Source: Atribacteria bacterium SCGC AAA255-G05 (GTDB lineage Bacteria; Atribacterota; Phoenicimicrobiia; Phoenicimicrobiales; Phoenicimicrobiaceae). From it: 16,499 nt of DNA. Below, one piece after another: positions 1 to 7,592 of this stretch (within the stretch, counting starts at the first letter, position 1; each line of letters opens with the position of its first letter). Both the position numbers and the translations under genes were made by a program. The stretch covers positions 1-16,499 of the forward strand of contig ASPA01000028.1 in assembly GCA_000405605.1 (NCBI GenBank), read 5' to 3'. The notes under the pieces are model-generated. The model ran no database searches. It saw only the letters and a list, made by a program, of their open reading frames with translations, and was not told the origin of the DNA.

Positions 1-341
1 TTTCCCTTTTACAAAGTCTTCCTTTGGAGCGGCTATCTATAGTAATTCCTAATGTCTTAACCATCTGGTTAAGAAAGTCCGCAGATCCCATAGGTTGTCA
101 CGGTAGGACAGCCAGTTACCCGACTGCTCCCGCACAGATCCCAGCGTGCGGAACTACCGCACTGGGCTCTTCAGAAATACTCGCTTCCGTAAAAGACAAA
201 TTAGTTTCAATGCAACACTCAGTATGGGTGGTTGGCTAGACCTTACCCAACAAGGACTTTCACCCTGCAAGAAATATAAAACTTCTTGGCGCGTCTTCCG
301 CTAAGAGTTATCGAATTATTGACTTGGCACACTTTCCCTGT
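1..341 (-). pseudogene. C-terminal fragment of a REP-associated tyrosine transposase, split by intron remnant
   Basis: Joining minus-strand bases 341-296 to 96-1 and skipping 97-295 gives an open frame containing SGKPMGSADFLNQMVKTLG followed by a basic tail. This is the C-terminal signature of Y1/IS200-like REP-associated transposases (family form: TGRPLGsexFixrlexllGr, then a basic tail). The HUH catalytic core is absent, so the piece cannot act as a transposase. The stop codon lies just off the window edge; in copy 2 it is a TAG. Family assignment rests on my recognition of the tail motif, not on a search. Confidence 0.65.
97..295 (-). mobile_element. ORF-less group II intron remnant, copy 1 (199 nt)
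   Basis: On the minus strand it begins GACGCGCC, followed by a short stem and the CAGGGTGAAAGTCC element typical of bacterial group II intron domain I. It then jumps to a domain V-like hairpin starting GAGCCCAGTGCGG, which holds the AGC triad and a two-base CG bulge on the 3' side. A domain VI-like stem follows (CAGTC with GGCTG), and the end is CCTACCGTGAC. Most of domains I-IV and the reverse transcriptase ORF are missing. The boundaries come from comparison with the uninterrupted copy at 11526-11680, where the flanks align with no intron. The first bases differ from the usual GUGYG, and the domain V loop is not a plain GNRA. Confidence 0.72.
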
Positions 342-591
342 TTATTTTAGTTAAAATTAAAAAATTAATTACCTAAGAAAATGGAATGTGCTAATTTATT
401 TAAAGGTTCAAATAGATTATCATCTAATTTTTTAGTATAGACTTTGCGGCCTATGTCGGATAAATGTCCGAAATATGTCTAATTTGTCCGATAAATGTCT
501 GTTATGACAATTCGTACTTTCGCCTTATATTATTACCTTCCTATTGTATTTTTGTATAAATTTGATATTCATTACTATTACATTACTTTCA
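321..591. other. AT-rich intergenic stretch with short repeats
   Basis: This non-coding stretch lies between the repeat copy and the 3' end of the AlbA_2 gene. It holds the AT-rich arm of repeat copy 1 up to about 384. It also holds a pair of 17-nt direct repeats at 454-470 and 485-501 that differ at two positions (TGTCGGATAAATGTCCG type). The first repeat also contains a TCGGA/TCCGA inverted pair. I see no convincing gene or terminator. Confidence 0.55.
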
Positions 592-1908
592 TTACCTTTT
601 CGTTACCTTCAGAGTATAGGTTGTTGATTTACCTTTACCTTCAACTTTAAATATGGCCCTTCCAACAGTATTTGATAATTCTAAATAAGCTGTTTTATTA
701 GAAACATTGTTAATGTCTTGATACTCTTTATTTGTAATTCTCCCTCTTTCCTTTACATACATCACTGCTATTATCTGTCTTTCGTTAAGTCCAAATTTTC
801 TCAAATATTCTTCTGTGTAAATATCTTTATGGAAATACACACTAATCCCACCAAATTCTTCTTTAAACACAGGTTCCGGCAAACCCTGGACTTTGCACAA
901 ATCAATCATCCTTTTTGTGCCAGAACCCCACCTTTCTATAAAACCTGCATAATAAAAAACAGAAGCAATGAGTGGGTTTTTCGGAAAAGAGGAATGTTCT
1001 GTTTTTAAACTCTCAATAGTGAGCTGTTTTGGCAATCTTCCGGGATTCCATATCCAGAGCCTGTCATCATAAATTTTTATCTGTATCTCTGCTGTGCTTA
1101 GATAGTCTTTATGGATTAATGCATTTATAACTGCCTCCCTTAGTGCTTCAAGAGGATAATCCCACACATCTTTACGCTCAATTCCCTTTATCTCAAATCT
1201 TACATTTAAATGTTTTTTAACAGTATTCATCAATGTGTCCAATTGCTTATAAAGGTTTCCGTCGGCGATAACGGTATCTAAAATTTCTGTTGGGGCCTTA
1301 AACCTTCCAACTCTACCCTGAGCAGTAATAAAAAATGTTTGAGGCTTCTTCCCAAAAAGTAAAATAAGTGCCCTGGTTAATTTTCCATCATTGGTAATTA
1401 ATTCTAAATTCTTAAATATCGTTTTATAAGAAGCCTTTTTTATTTCCGGAAGTCTATCAATAGCAAGTCCTTTAAAATATTCAAAAGTTTCAAAGTCTAA
1501 ATCATCAAATGCTGCATCAACAGTTAAAGAATCCCATGTTTTACCCGTCTTTTCCAACAAGAAATTTGTAAGTTCACTACCTTTGAGCTCTTGCGTTGTA
1601 CTTCCTGACCTTATATTTATTTTTCCATCAAGAAATACAGGAAAATCTGAAGAGTTAACGGTTATCTTTATTACTTCTCTATCATCCTTTTCCTCTATTT
1701 TTACAGAAGGAGTAATTTGAAGTTTGTTTCTTATCGTATTTGGAATGTCTTCCAAAAGTTTCTTTATATTTGACAGAGTAACTGCTCTACCATTATCATC
1801 TATGCCTATACACATCACTCCGCCTTCGGTATTGGCAAAACCAGCAATAGTCTTCAGATGTTCATTGCGCCACTCTTTTTTAAATTCAATATCTTGTTCT
1901 TCTCTCAC
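592..1908 (-). CDS. AlbA_2/Schlafen-type ATP-binding regulator with winged-helix C-terminus
   Basis: This 438-aa protein begins with an AlbA_2 (divergent AAA_4, Schlafen-like) domain at about residues 1-110, recognised by QDIEFKKEW and FANTEGGVMCIGIDDNG. A RecG-like GHKL ATPase-type domain (HATPase_c_4) follows at about 240-345, with EALREAVINALIHKDY, WNPGRLP and GSGTKRM. A winged-helix region covers about 370-438 (LNERQIIAVMYV). Family members are soluble nucleic-acid-binding regulators, often found in defence or toxin-antitoxin contexts. The start is a GTG with GGAGG seven bases upstream. The gene is monocistronic and lies between two perfect 320-bp direct repeats, so recombination could delete it as a unit. 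A role beyond DNA or RNA binding regulation is not established. Confidence 0.88.
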   Translation of the reverse strand: MREEQDIEFKKEWRNEHLKTIAGFANTEGGVMCIGIDDNGRAVTLSNIKKLLEDIPNTIRNKLQITPSVKIEEKDDREVIKITVNSSDFPVFLDGKINIRSGSTTQELKGSELTNFLLEKTGKTWDSLTVDAAFDDLDFETFEYFKGLAIDRLPEIKKASYKTIFKNLELITNDGKLTRALILLFGKKPQTFFITAQGRVGRFKAPTEILDTVIADGNLYKQLDTLMNTVKKHLNVRFEIKGIERKDVWDYPLEALREAVINALIHKDYLSTAEIQIKIYDDRLWIWNPGRLPKQLTIESLKTEHSSFPKNPLIASVFYYAGFIERWGSGTKRMIDLCKVQGLPEPVFKEEFGGISVYFHKDIYTEEYLRKFGLNERQIIAVMYVKERGRITNKEYQDINNVSNKTAYLELSNTVGRAIFKVEGKGKSTTYTLKVTKR

Positions 1909-1975
1909 AATAAATCCTCCAATACCTCATTGACTTTTTTAAATTAAAATAAGAAACATCCTATTTTTTTATGGT

Positions 1976-2315
1976 CTAATTTTCCCTTTTACAAAGTCTT
2001 CCTTTGGAGCGGCTATCTATAGTAATTCCTAATGTCTTAACCATCTGGTTAAGAAAGTCCGCAGATCCCATAGGTTGTCACGGTAGGACAGCCAGTTACC
2101 CGACTGCTCCCGCACAGATCCCAGCGTGCGGAACTACCGCACTGGGCTCTTCAGAAATACTCGCTTCCGTAAAAGACAAATTAGTTTCAATGCAACACTC
2201 AGTATGGGTGGTTGGCTAGACCTTACCCAACAAGGACTTTCACCCTGCAAGAAATATAAAACTTCTTGGCGCGTCTTCCGCTAAGAGTTATCGAATTATT
2301 TACATAGTACATATG
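1976..2315 (-). pseudogene. C-terminal RAYT fragment, copy 2, split by intron remnant
   Basis: This is the same coding remnant as copy 1, here with its stop codon visible (TAG, 1976-1978). The joined exons 2276-2315 and 1976-2076 give a tail ending in SRSKGRLCKREN. The frame is uninterrupted by stops when the intron is skipped, although the protein core is lost. The only clear difference from copy 1 is where the upstream homology stops. Confidence 0.62.
2077..2275 (-). mobile_element. ORF-less group II intron remnant, copy 2 (199 nt)
   Basis: This copy is identical to the one at 97-295, with the same domain V/VI-like 3' hairpins and the same GTGAAAGTCC domain I element. It occupies the same site in the RAYT fragment, so the two are copies made after insertion, not independent insertions. 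It encodes no reverse transcriptase or maturase and could only move or splice with trans-acting help, if at all. Confidence 0.72.
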
Positions 2316-2386
2316 TCCTATTTATTTAAAACCATCCGTAACATTGTACGCTAAATAGATAAATAATATTTTTCTTTTATCCGGCC

Positions 2387-3571
2387 TCAAGATTCGCTTG
2401 TACTTAAAGACGCAAGCTTACTAATTTGCTCTACAAAATCATCTAACCTTGTCCTAAAACCTTCAAAATCTCCGGAAAAATCAAAAGTGCGAAAACCAAA
2501 TCGCCGATAACATGAATCTTTATCAGAATAATATTCAGGATTAATTTTTACCAGTTCTTCAAAAGAAGAACTTTCTGTTTGGGCATACACTAAAAGACCA
2601 TCACAATTATAATAATTAGTGTAAGCAATTATTTGATATAAATTATGGCTATGAGTCTTAAAGCTTTTACTCTCTTCTTTTTCTTCCCCGACCACTTCAT
2701 CCCTGCCCCACCATTTATTTTTATTCATAGCTTTTGCATAAAATTTTGCATCAATTACAAATTTAGGATCGCCTTTCTGCCAAATCACAATATCAGGATG
2801 TATACTGGGAATGTATTTTACTTTAACATTTAATTCATCGGCAGATACAACCCAACTTCTAGGGTTGGGACTATCAACTTTGATTCTCTCACCTTTTAGA
2901 TTTTCCGTTAAGTAATTTCTTAAAAATCTCTCGAAGATTTCGCTCATCTTATTTTCCGGGATATCAAAAAACTTCTCCTCACCTTCTTGCGCTAAAACAG
3001 CAGAATCATAGATAAATCTACATATTCTAAGTATGGGTTTATAGGCAATATTCGTTCTATGGAAAAAAAGTTGATTGAATAACTGGATACTTAGTGGGCG
3101 ATAAGAGACTTGAGAAGATAAAAGACGTACAAGATTATAAGCAGATAACGCAAGATCACTTATATCATCTTGCCTTTTCTTTCCTTTAACCTTTCTCTTT
3201 CTCTTAACCAATTCCTTTTCGCAAAATTCAAGAGTAGATAATAAAATCTGGTTTTCCAAAATATCAAAAGATAGTTCATCAAATTGACAACATAGAGTAT
3301 TGCTGCTCAATCCATTGCTTTTCATGCTCGGCTTAAAAAGAATCTTACCGCGAATTCTTTTTATTTCATCTTCTACCTCCAGAAAGGATCTAAAAAGCCC
3401 CTGCCTTCTTAATTTATTAGTCCACATTGTAAGAACAAAGACCAAAAGTTCAAAAAAAGAAGACTCCTGAAAATCTGTCTCGCTAATTTCTTTTTCTAAA
3501 TAATCCCATTTTAAATCAAAAGCATAAGCAAGGATAAATATTATATTTGAGGGAGAAATGTTTAAATACAT
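2387..3571 (-). CDS. mcrC: McrC, nuclease subunit of McrBC restriction system
   Basis: This 394-aa protein partners McrB and supplies the DNA-cleaving activity of the modification-dependent (type IV) McrBC system. The N-terminal half has the McrC core (FDELSFDILENQILLSTLEF at about 97-116). The C-terminal half has the PD-(D/E)xK nuclease fold, with a conserved Glu near 211 (MSEIFERFL), D260 (HPDIVIW) and the DAK motif at 274-276 (FVIDAKFY). The length is normal for the family and the catalytic residues look intact. An AGGAAG Shine-Dalgarno precedes the ATG. The gene starts 9 nt after the mcrB stop, so the two are translated from one operon. Its 3' end abuts repeat copy 2, and I see no clear terminator. 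Confidence 0.93.
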   Translation of the reverse strand: MYLNISPSNIIFILAYAFDLKWDYLEKEISETDFQESSFFELLVFVLTMWTNKLRRQGLFRSFLEVEDEIKRIRGKILFKPSMKSNGLSSNTLCCQFDELSFDILENQILLSTLEFCEKELVKRKRKVKGKKRQDDISDLALSAYNLVRLLSSQVSYRPLSIQLFNQLFFHRTNIAYKPILRICRFIYDSAVLAQEGEEKFFDIPENKMSEIFERFLRNYLTENLKGERIKVDSPNPRSWVVSADELNVKVKYIPSIHPDIVIWQKGDPKFVIDAKFYAKAMNKNKWWGRDEVVGEEKEESKSFKTHSHNLYQIIAYTNYYNCDGLLVYAQTESSSFEELVKINPEYYSDKDSCYRRFGFRTFDFSGDFEGFRTRLDDFVEQISKLASLSTSES

Positions 3572-3580
3572 TATTTCTTC

Positions 3581-6172
3581 CTATTCTTTTTCATTATTTT
3601 CTTTATCACAAAATTTATTCATAACCCCGGTTATTTCTTCAACTTTCTCTTCTTTATCAAAAAAATATTCTTTTAGAAGCGACTTAACTCCAAAATCCAT
3701 AACCTCTTTTAATTTATCACTATCTAAGCCTTCTCTCATAAAATAACTATGTCCTATAGCAAAATCTTCAGAATGCATTTCGTCTTTAATTTGGTTATTC
3801 ATATTCTCTATTGCCCCGATTAATTCACTCGCTTTTAGTATGCAGCCATTTTCATTTAACCATTCCTCAAGTCTTTTTGTTTCGCATTTAATATCTACAA
3901 AATAGAACCTTCTCCTTAAGGCATAATCCATAATTGCCAAAGAACGGTCAGCAGTATTCATGGTCCCGATAATATAAACATTTTCAGGAATAGAAAACTC
4001 TTTCTGGGAGTAAGTAAGCCTAACTTTTTTATCTCGATATTCCAATAGATATAATAATTCACCAAAAATTTTAGATAGATTCCCCCGGTTAATCTCGTCA
4101 ATAATCAATATATATTTTTTATCTCCATCTTCTTTTGCTCTCTCACAAAATAATTTAAAAATACCTGCCTCCAATACAAATTTACCATCTTTGGGTCTGT
4201 ATCCTTCAATAAAATCTTCATAAGAATAAGAAGAATGAAATTGAATAGTTTCAATCCTATCTTCTGATTGGGTTAAATATAGGGCAATTTTTTGGGCAAC
4301 AAAAGTTTTCCCTGTTCCCGGAGGACCTTGAAATATTATCTGTTTCTTCTTAGTATTATCTAAAAGAGAACAAATCTGGTTAAATTTTTCTTCTTTTAAA
4401 AATATTTCTTTTAAAACTTCTTCTTTGGTGGGTCCCTTAATATCTGTGTCTGAATTGATCTCCTTTATTATTTCATCATATTGCGCCTTGCTCAATTTAA
4501 AAACTGTCCTATGAACTCCTGGAAGCGGATCACTTAATCGCCAAAACTCACCTTTAGGTGGAAGATAATCCCATCTTACTTTCCTTCGGCGCCAAAAATC
4601 TCCATCAAACAAACCTTTATCTTTTGGCTTATCCCGGCTATAGTCTTCATATTCTCCTGTTATTGTACCAATCCCTCCAATTCTATTTTTTTCCAGGTAA
4701 GCTATAACTTTATCTCCAATTTTCATCTCCAGCTGCATATTTTTTACATCTGAAGAGTTGGATTTATTTAGATAGCCAATAGCTATAAGCCCTTTCTCTC
4801 TACAGGTTGGCCATAAAATATATCCTTTAGTATCTAATGGTTCAATTACTCGCCAATATTGTACTTCTTTAATTTCTAAATGATAGAAAAAATCCTGGCC
4901 ATCAAGCGCAGTTATCCCAACCGGCACTTCAATATCATTTACTTTTATATCTTTCAAATTGCTTTTCTTTAGATAATCTCCCATTTTTAGACATACTCCC
5001 TGAAAACATTGATACTTCATACCTATTGTATATGATTTCCATTCTTTCTCTTTTTCAATTATTCTTTTAAACTTTTGGAAAACAGAATCTTTATACAAAG
5101 GATATTTCTTATAATCATACATTGCTAAAAGATATCCACATAAAGGGGTTCCTATTTTTGCGTCTTTTTTTATTTTTTTAAATTCTTTAATAATATTATC
5201 AATTCTTTCACAAAGAATATCATCCCCTGTAAATAATAATTCCAAAGATTCCAAAACTACTTCCGGTTTTTGCTGTGCTATTTCTTTCAAGTCCATAAGG
5301 TTACCAAAGTGGACAAAACTTCCGGAAGTTGGATTATTTTTTTCTAAAATAACTATCTTTTCTACAACATTATCTACTGTCATGGGTTCTTTAAAAAATT
5401 CTTTATTTACTTTTGGTAAAATATCCCATTTATATTCCTCGTTCCATAATTCCAGGTCTTTTCTATTTCGTATCTCTATATAATTATTTATCAAATTCTT
5501 TGTATAGCCGAGATTAACCCATTCATCAAAATCAAATAACAACTTATCTATCAGTGATCTCCCTTCTTCTGTTGCTGTTCCATAATGGTTAAGATGGTTT
5601 AAACTATAAAAATCTTGTCGACTATCTAACCCTTCCAAATATAAATAGGCATTAGAAAGCATCCTATATTTTTCTTCGGTAGAAAGTTTTGCAGTTTTTA
5701 TATTTACCCCCACTTTCTTTAAAAAATCTTCAGTCTTATTATTCCAACCAGGTAATAGTTTTGGATACTGTGCAAGAAAAAGGGGTGACCAAAATGATTT
5801 GGAAAACTTATCAATTCTATAATCTCCGCTAAGAATATCAGCAGCTTTTTTAAAAACATCCCCTGCGGAATCAATAAAATAAAGAATATTTTTTCTTATT
5901 TGACTAATAGTTGATGACACTGTAGGTATCCCCAACTTAATTCCAACTGGTCCTTCCAGTGTTTTAATATACTTCAAAACTACATCAACTAATTCTTCAT
6001 CAGATAAACCTGAAAGATATTCTTTGTTAAGCAAAGTCTTTTTTCTCTCTTCAGCTTTCTGTCTCTCAATCTCCGGATATTTTTTATCCTCTTCATTTTT
6101 ATTACACCAATTTAAATAACCATCAAGTAAGATTTTTAATTTTTCATCATAAAGCGTAAATGGATTTTCCAT
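3581..6172 (-). CDS. mcrB: McrB-type AAA+ GTPase with large N-terminal region and EVE-like reader domain
   Basis: This 863-aa protein is the motor and specificity subunit of McrBC. In this family the C-terminal AAA+ domain hydrolyses GTP and assembles rings that recruit McrC. Walker A GPPGTGKT is at 616-623, FHSSYSYEDFIEGYRP at about 645-660, Walker B DEINRGN at 692-698, MNTADRS at 738-744 and RRR at 753-755. Residues about 438-560 (YWRVIEP, then IGDKVIAYLEKNRIGGIGTI) look like an EVE/PUA-type domain, which reads modified bases in related proteins. The first ~430 residues form a large helical region that I cannot assign; it probably helps define the target. E. coli McrB is much shorter (about 460 aa) with an unrelated N-terminus. 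The ATG has an AAGGAAG ribosome site, and a candidate promoter lies at 6210-6238. Confidence 0.93.
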   Translation of the reverse strand: MENPFTLYDEKLKILLDGYLNWCNKNEEDKKYPEIERQKAEERKKTLLNKEYLSGLSDEELVDVVLKYIKTLEGPVGIKLGIPTVSSTISQIRKNILYFIDSAGDVFKKAADILSGDYRIDKFSKSFWSPLFLAQYPKLLPGWNNKTEDFLKKVGVNIKTAKLSTEEKYRMLSNAYLYLEGLDSRQDFYSLNHLNHYGTATEEGRSLIDKLLFDFDEWVNLGYTKNLINNYIEIRNRKDLELWNEEYKWDILPKVNKEFFKEPMTVDNVVEKIVILEKNNPTSGSFVHFGNLMDLKEIAQQKPEVVLESLELLFTGDDILCERIDNIIKEFKKIKKDAKIGTPLCGYLLAMYDYKKYPLYKDSVFQKFKRIIEKEKEWKSYTIGMKYQCFQGVCLKMGDYLKKSNLKDIKVNDIEVPVGITALDGQDFFYHLEIKEVQYWRVIEPLDTKGYILWPTCREKGLIAIGYLNKSNSSDVKNMQLEMKIGDKVIAYLEKNRIGGIGTITGEYEDYSRDKPKDKGLFDGDFWRRRKVRWDYLPPKGEFWRLSDPLPGVHRTVFKLSKAQYDEIIKEINSDTDIKGPTKEEVLKEIFLKEEKFNQICSLLDNTKKKQIIFQGPPGTGKTFVAQKIALYLTQSEDRIETIQFHSSYSYEDFIEGYRPKDGKFVLEAGIFKLFCERAKEDGDKKYILIIDEINRGNLSKIFGELLYLLEYRDKKVRLTYSQKEFSIPENVYIIGTMNTADRSLAIMDYALRRRFYFVDIKCETKRLEEWLNENGCILKASELIGAIENMNNQIKDEMHSEDFAIGHSYFMREGLDSDKLKEVMDFGVKSLLKEYFFDKEEKVEEITGVMNKFCDKENNEKE

Positions 6173-6209
6173 AGTTTACTTCCTTCTTTCTTATTTTTAA
6201 TATTAAAAT

Positions 6210-6238
6210 ACTATAAGAATTGATCTCGTTCATACCAA
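6210..6238 (-). promoter_or_regulatory. Candidate promoter of the mcrBC operon
   Basis: On the minus strand TTGGTA (6233-6238) is separated by 17 bp from TATAGT (6210-6215). These match the sigma-70 consensus at 4/6 and 5/6. It lies about 40 bp upstream of the mcrB ATG and directly beside the REP at 6242-6270. Confidence 0.45.
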
Positions 6239-6241
6239 TAA

Positions 6242-6270
6242 GTGTGTCAAAGAACCGTCCCCTGTCACAC
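6242..6270. repeat. REP element, GGGACGGTTCT family (inside cupin gene)
   Basis: A 29-nt element with GTGTG/CACAC inverted ends surrounds the core GAACCGTCCCC, which recurs at several places in this window. It marks the point where the cupin reading frame loses its homology, so insertion or recombination at this REP truncated the gene. Confidence 0.75.
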
Positions 6271-6431
6271 CAGAATTCGTGAACAGTTGCATGAACAGTC
6301 GCTTTATTTATTTGATGTGGTGGAACAGTACTGTGGATCATGTTGCCAGTTTCGCCATCTATGAGGAAACGAATATCCCCACCCGCAGGCGATTTAGCAT
6401 CAGCCTGCGTTGGAAGCGGTACTGTTTTCAT
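6270..6431 (-). pseudogene. Truncated cupin-domain protein (N-terminal 54 residues)
   Basis: A good ribosome site (TAGGAGG, 8 nt from the ATG) starts a protein opening MKTVPLPTQADAKSPAGGD and running to HATVHEFW. This resembles the N-terminus of small single-domain cupins (family pattern ending EfWyvLeGrGeiWr). Homology stops at EFW, where REP sequence begins. The frame continues through the REP for about 40 meaningless codons up to 6147, overlapping the mcrB start. The metal-binding cupin motifs would lie beyond the break, so the product should be inactive. The family call is from pattern memory. Confidence 0.6.
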
Positions 6432-6537
6432 GTAAGTTTCCTCCTATTCCCCTTCTACCTTTCTATAGAAAAGCAAAATCATACATAAGGCATTATGGGT
6501 CCTATATTTAAACTCATCCTTAGTAAAATGGGGATAT

Positions 6538-6627
6538 TCCTATTTTTCTATGGTTTAATTTTCCCTTTTACGGAGTCTTCCCTTTTATCTAATTTAAAAG
6601 TAAAAAATGATTATCTAAGAAAATAAT
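6538..6627 (-). repeat. RAYT-fragment repeat, copy 4 (internally deleted)
   Basis: Only the two ends of the repeat remain. The left end (CCTATTTTTCTATGGTTTAA, then TTCCCTTTTACGGAGTCTTCC) carries the terminal codons GRLRKREN and a TAA stop at 6555-6557. It is joined directly to the AT-rich arm (CTAATTTAAAAGTAAAAAATG). Nearly all of the coding part and the intron are gone, giving a ~90-nt MITE-like derivative. The arm matches copy 3 (11690-11726) better than copies 1 and 2. Confidence 0.7.
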
Positions 6628-6688
6628 GTGGTATCGCAAGAATTAATCTTTTGTGTATTTTCTGCTAAATCTACTATCAATTTATCCT

Positions 6689-7438
6689 TTAACAATTAAT
6701 TCCCAATTTACCGAATGTTAAGAAAAGTTTTTGTCTTGTTTGATAAAAAAAATCATCAGTCATTTTATCCTTCAGTCTATACTTTCGGTAAACCCAATCG
6801 GCATATCGATAGTTCATTCGATCGATGATTATATAGTCAACTTTTTCCCCAAGAGTTTCCGCAAGATCTTCTGCCCCCGGAAGCATTGGAGCAATCATGG
6901 CATAAGTCCGTATACCAGCCCGATGTAATTCATCAAGCGCCATCACTCTATCCTTTATGGCAGGAGCATCGGGCTCAAATAATTTTCTGATCCCATCATT
7001 AGCCGTTCCGATACTAAGACCAACTTCAAAATCTTTTCCCTTTTTTAGAATATCCATATCTCGCAGGACCAGAGGCGATTTTGTTTGCACCACAACCGGC
7101 CAATTATTTTCTGCAAGTATGGCCAAACACTGACGGGTAAGTTTATATTTTGCCTCCAGCGGCTGGTATGGATCACATACGCCACTTATCCAAACCTTTC
7201 CAGGTTTTTTCTTGATGATTTCTGTTTTTAATAATTCGGGCGCATTGACCTTTACGTCAACAAATTGACCCCAGGGTTCACGGTGTCCGGTAAATCTTTT
7301 TATAAAACGAGCATAGCAGTATGAGCAACTGTGTTGGCAGCCTATGTAAGGATTTATAACGTATTTATAAACCTTCGATATAGATAGAATAGTTTTTGGT
7401 CGTATCTCTTTTATGATCATATCATCACAATAATACAT
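6689..7438 (-). CDS. SPL-like radical SAM protein
   Basis: This 249-aa member of the radical SAM superfamily is close to the spore photoproduct lyase-like/Rv2578c group. The iron-sulfur cysteines are C34, C38 and C41 (CQHSCSYC), followed by the group's conserved HREPWGQFVDVKVNAPELL. The motif VWISGVCDPYQPLE, the VQTKSP segment and the GLSIGT strand follow, as expected for the TIM-barrel core. These proteins cleave SAM reductively, but the substrate of this subgroup is not defined. The ATG at 7438 lacks a clear Shine-Dalgarno. An internal ATG at 7420 (MIIKEIRPK) matches the usual family start and is a plausible alternative. It lies downstream of the FMN reductase on the same strand, but a 154-nt gap argues against tight coupling. 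Confidence 0.9.
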   Translation of the reverse strand: MYYCDDMIIKEIRPKTILSISKVYKYVINPYIGCQHSCSYCYARFIKRFTGHREPWGQFVDVKVNAPELLKTEIIKKKPGKVWISGVCDPYQPLEAKYKLTRQCLAILAENNWPVVVQTKSPLVLRDMDILKKGKDFEVGLSIGTANDGIRKLFEPDAPAIKDRVMALDELHRAGIRTYAMIAPMLPGAEDLAETLGEKVDYIIIDRMNYRYADWVYRKYRLKDKMTDDFFYQTRQKLFLTFGKLGINC

Positions 7439-7592
7439 TCTGCCAATTTCAACGCTTACCGGGGTAAGCCGGGTAGGGCAGACTGGGTGAAAACTCCCCT
7501 CTTTTTTAAGGACTCTTTTGAGAATTATTCAAATTCTAAGATGCACTATCCTCTCTTTTATGCACTTTATTTCACCTAGTTAAGACAGTATC
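7439..7592. other. Intergenic region with GC-rich hairpins
   Basis: Bases about 7455-7500 are distinctly GC-rich for this genome. They contain a near-perfect palindrome (GCTTACC/GGTAAGC, 2-nt loop) and a GGGTGAAAACTCCCC segment reminiscent of the group II intron GTGAAAGTCC element. The rest is AT-rich and featureless. It may be a leader structure of the radical SAM gene or another intron relic. Confidence 0.35.

Larger units (their letters stand above)
1..384 (-). repeat. RAYT-fragment repeat, copy 1 (edge-truncated, intron-filled)
   Basis: Bases 1-320 are identical, base for base, to 1981-2300. The unit has a 3' fragment of a RAYT gene (minus strand), split by a 199-nt group II intron remnant, and an AT-rich arm that ends near a TAAGAAAATGG motif. 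The AT-rich arm is related to the arm of the copies at 11504-11726 and 6538-6627. The left end is cut by the window edge. Perfect identity over 320 bp, when the other copies have diverged, implies recent duplication or gene conversion. Confidence 0.9.
1955..2336 (-). repeat. RAYT-fragment repeat, copy 2 (intron-filled)
   Basis: This is the complete left end of the repeat (AACATCCTATTTTT-like edge at about 1955), followed by the 320-bp block 1981-2300 identical to 1-320. After 2300 the sequence diverges abruptly from copy 1, although a loosely similar AT-rich arm continues to about 2336. It lies between the AlbA_2 gene and the 3' end of mcrC. Confidence 0.9.

Noticed and set aside
24..239. 71-codon plus-strand frame in the repeat (also at 2004-2219)
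   Set aside because: It lies antisense to the group II intron remnant and RAYT fragment, has no ribosome site, and is explained by structured RNA sequence. Its presence in both copies only reflects the duplication.
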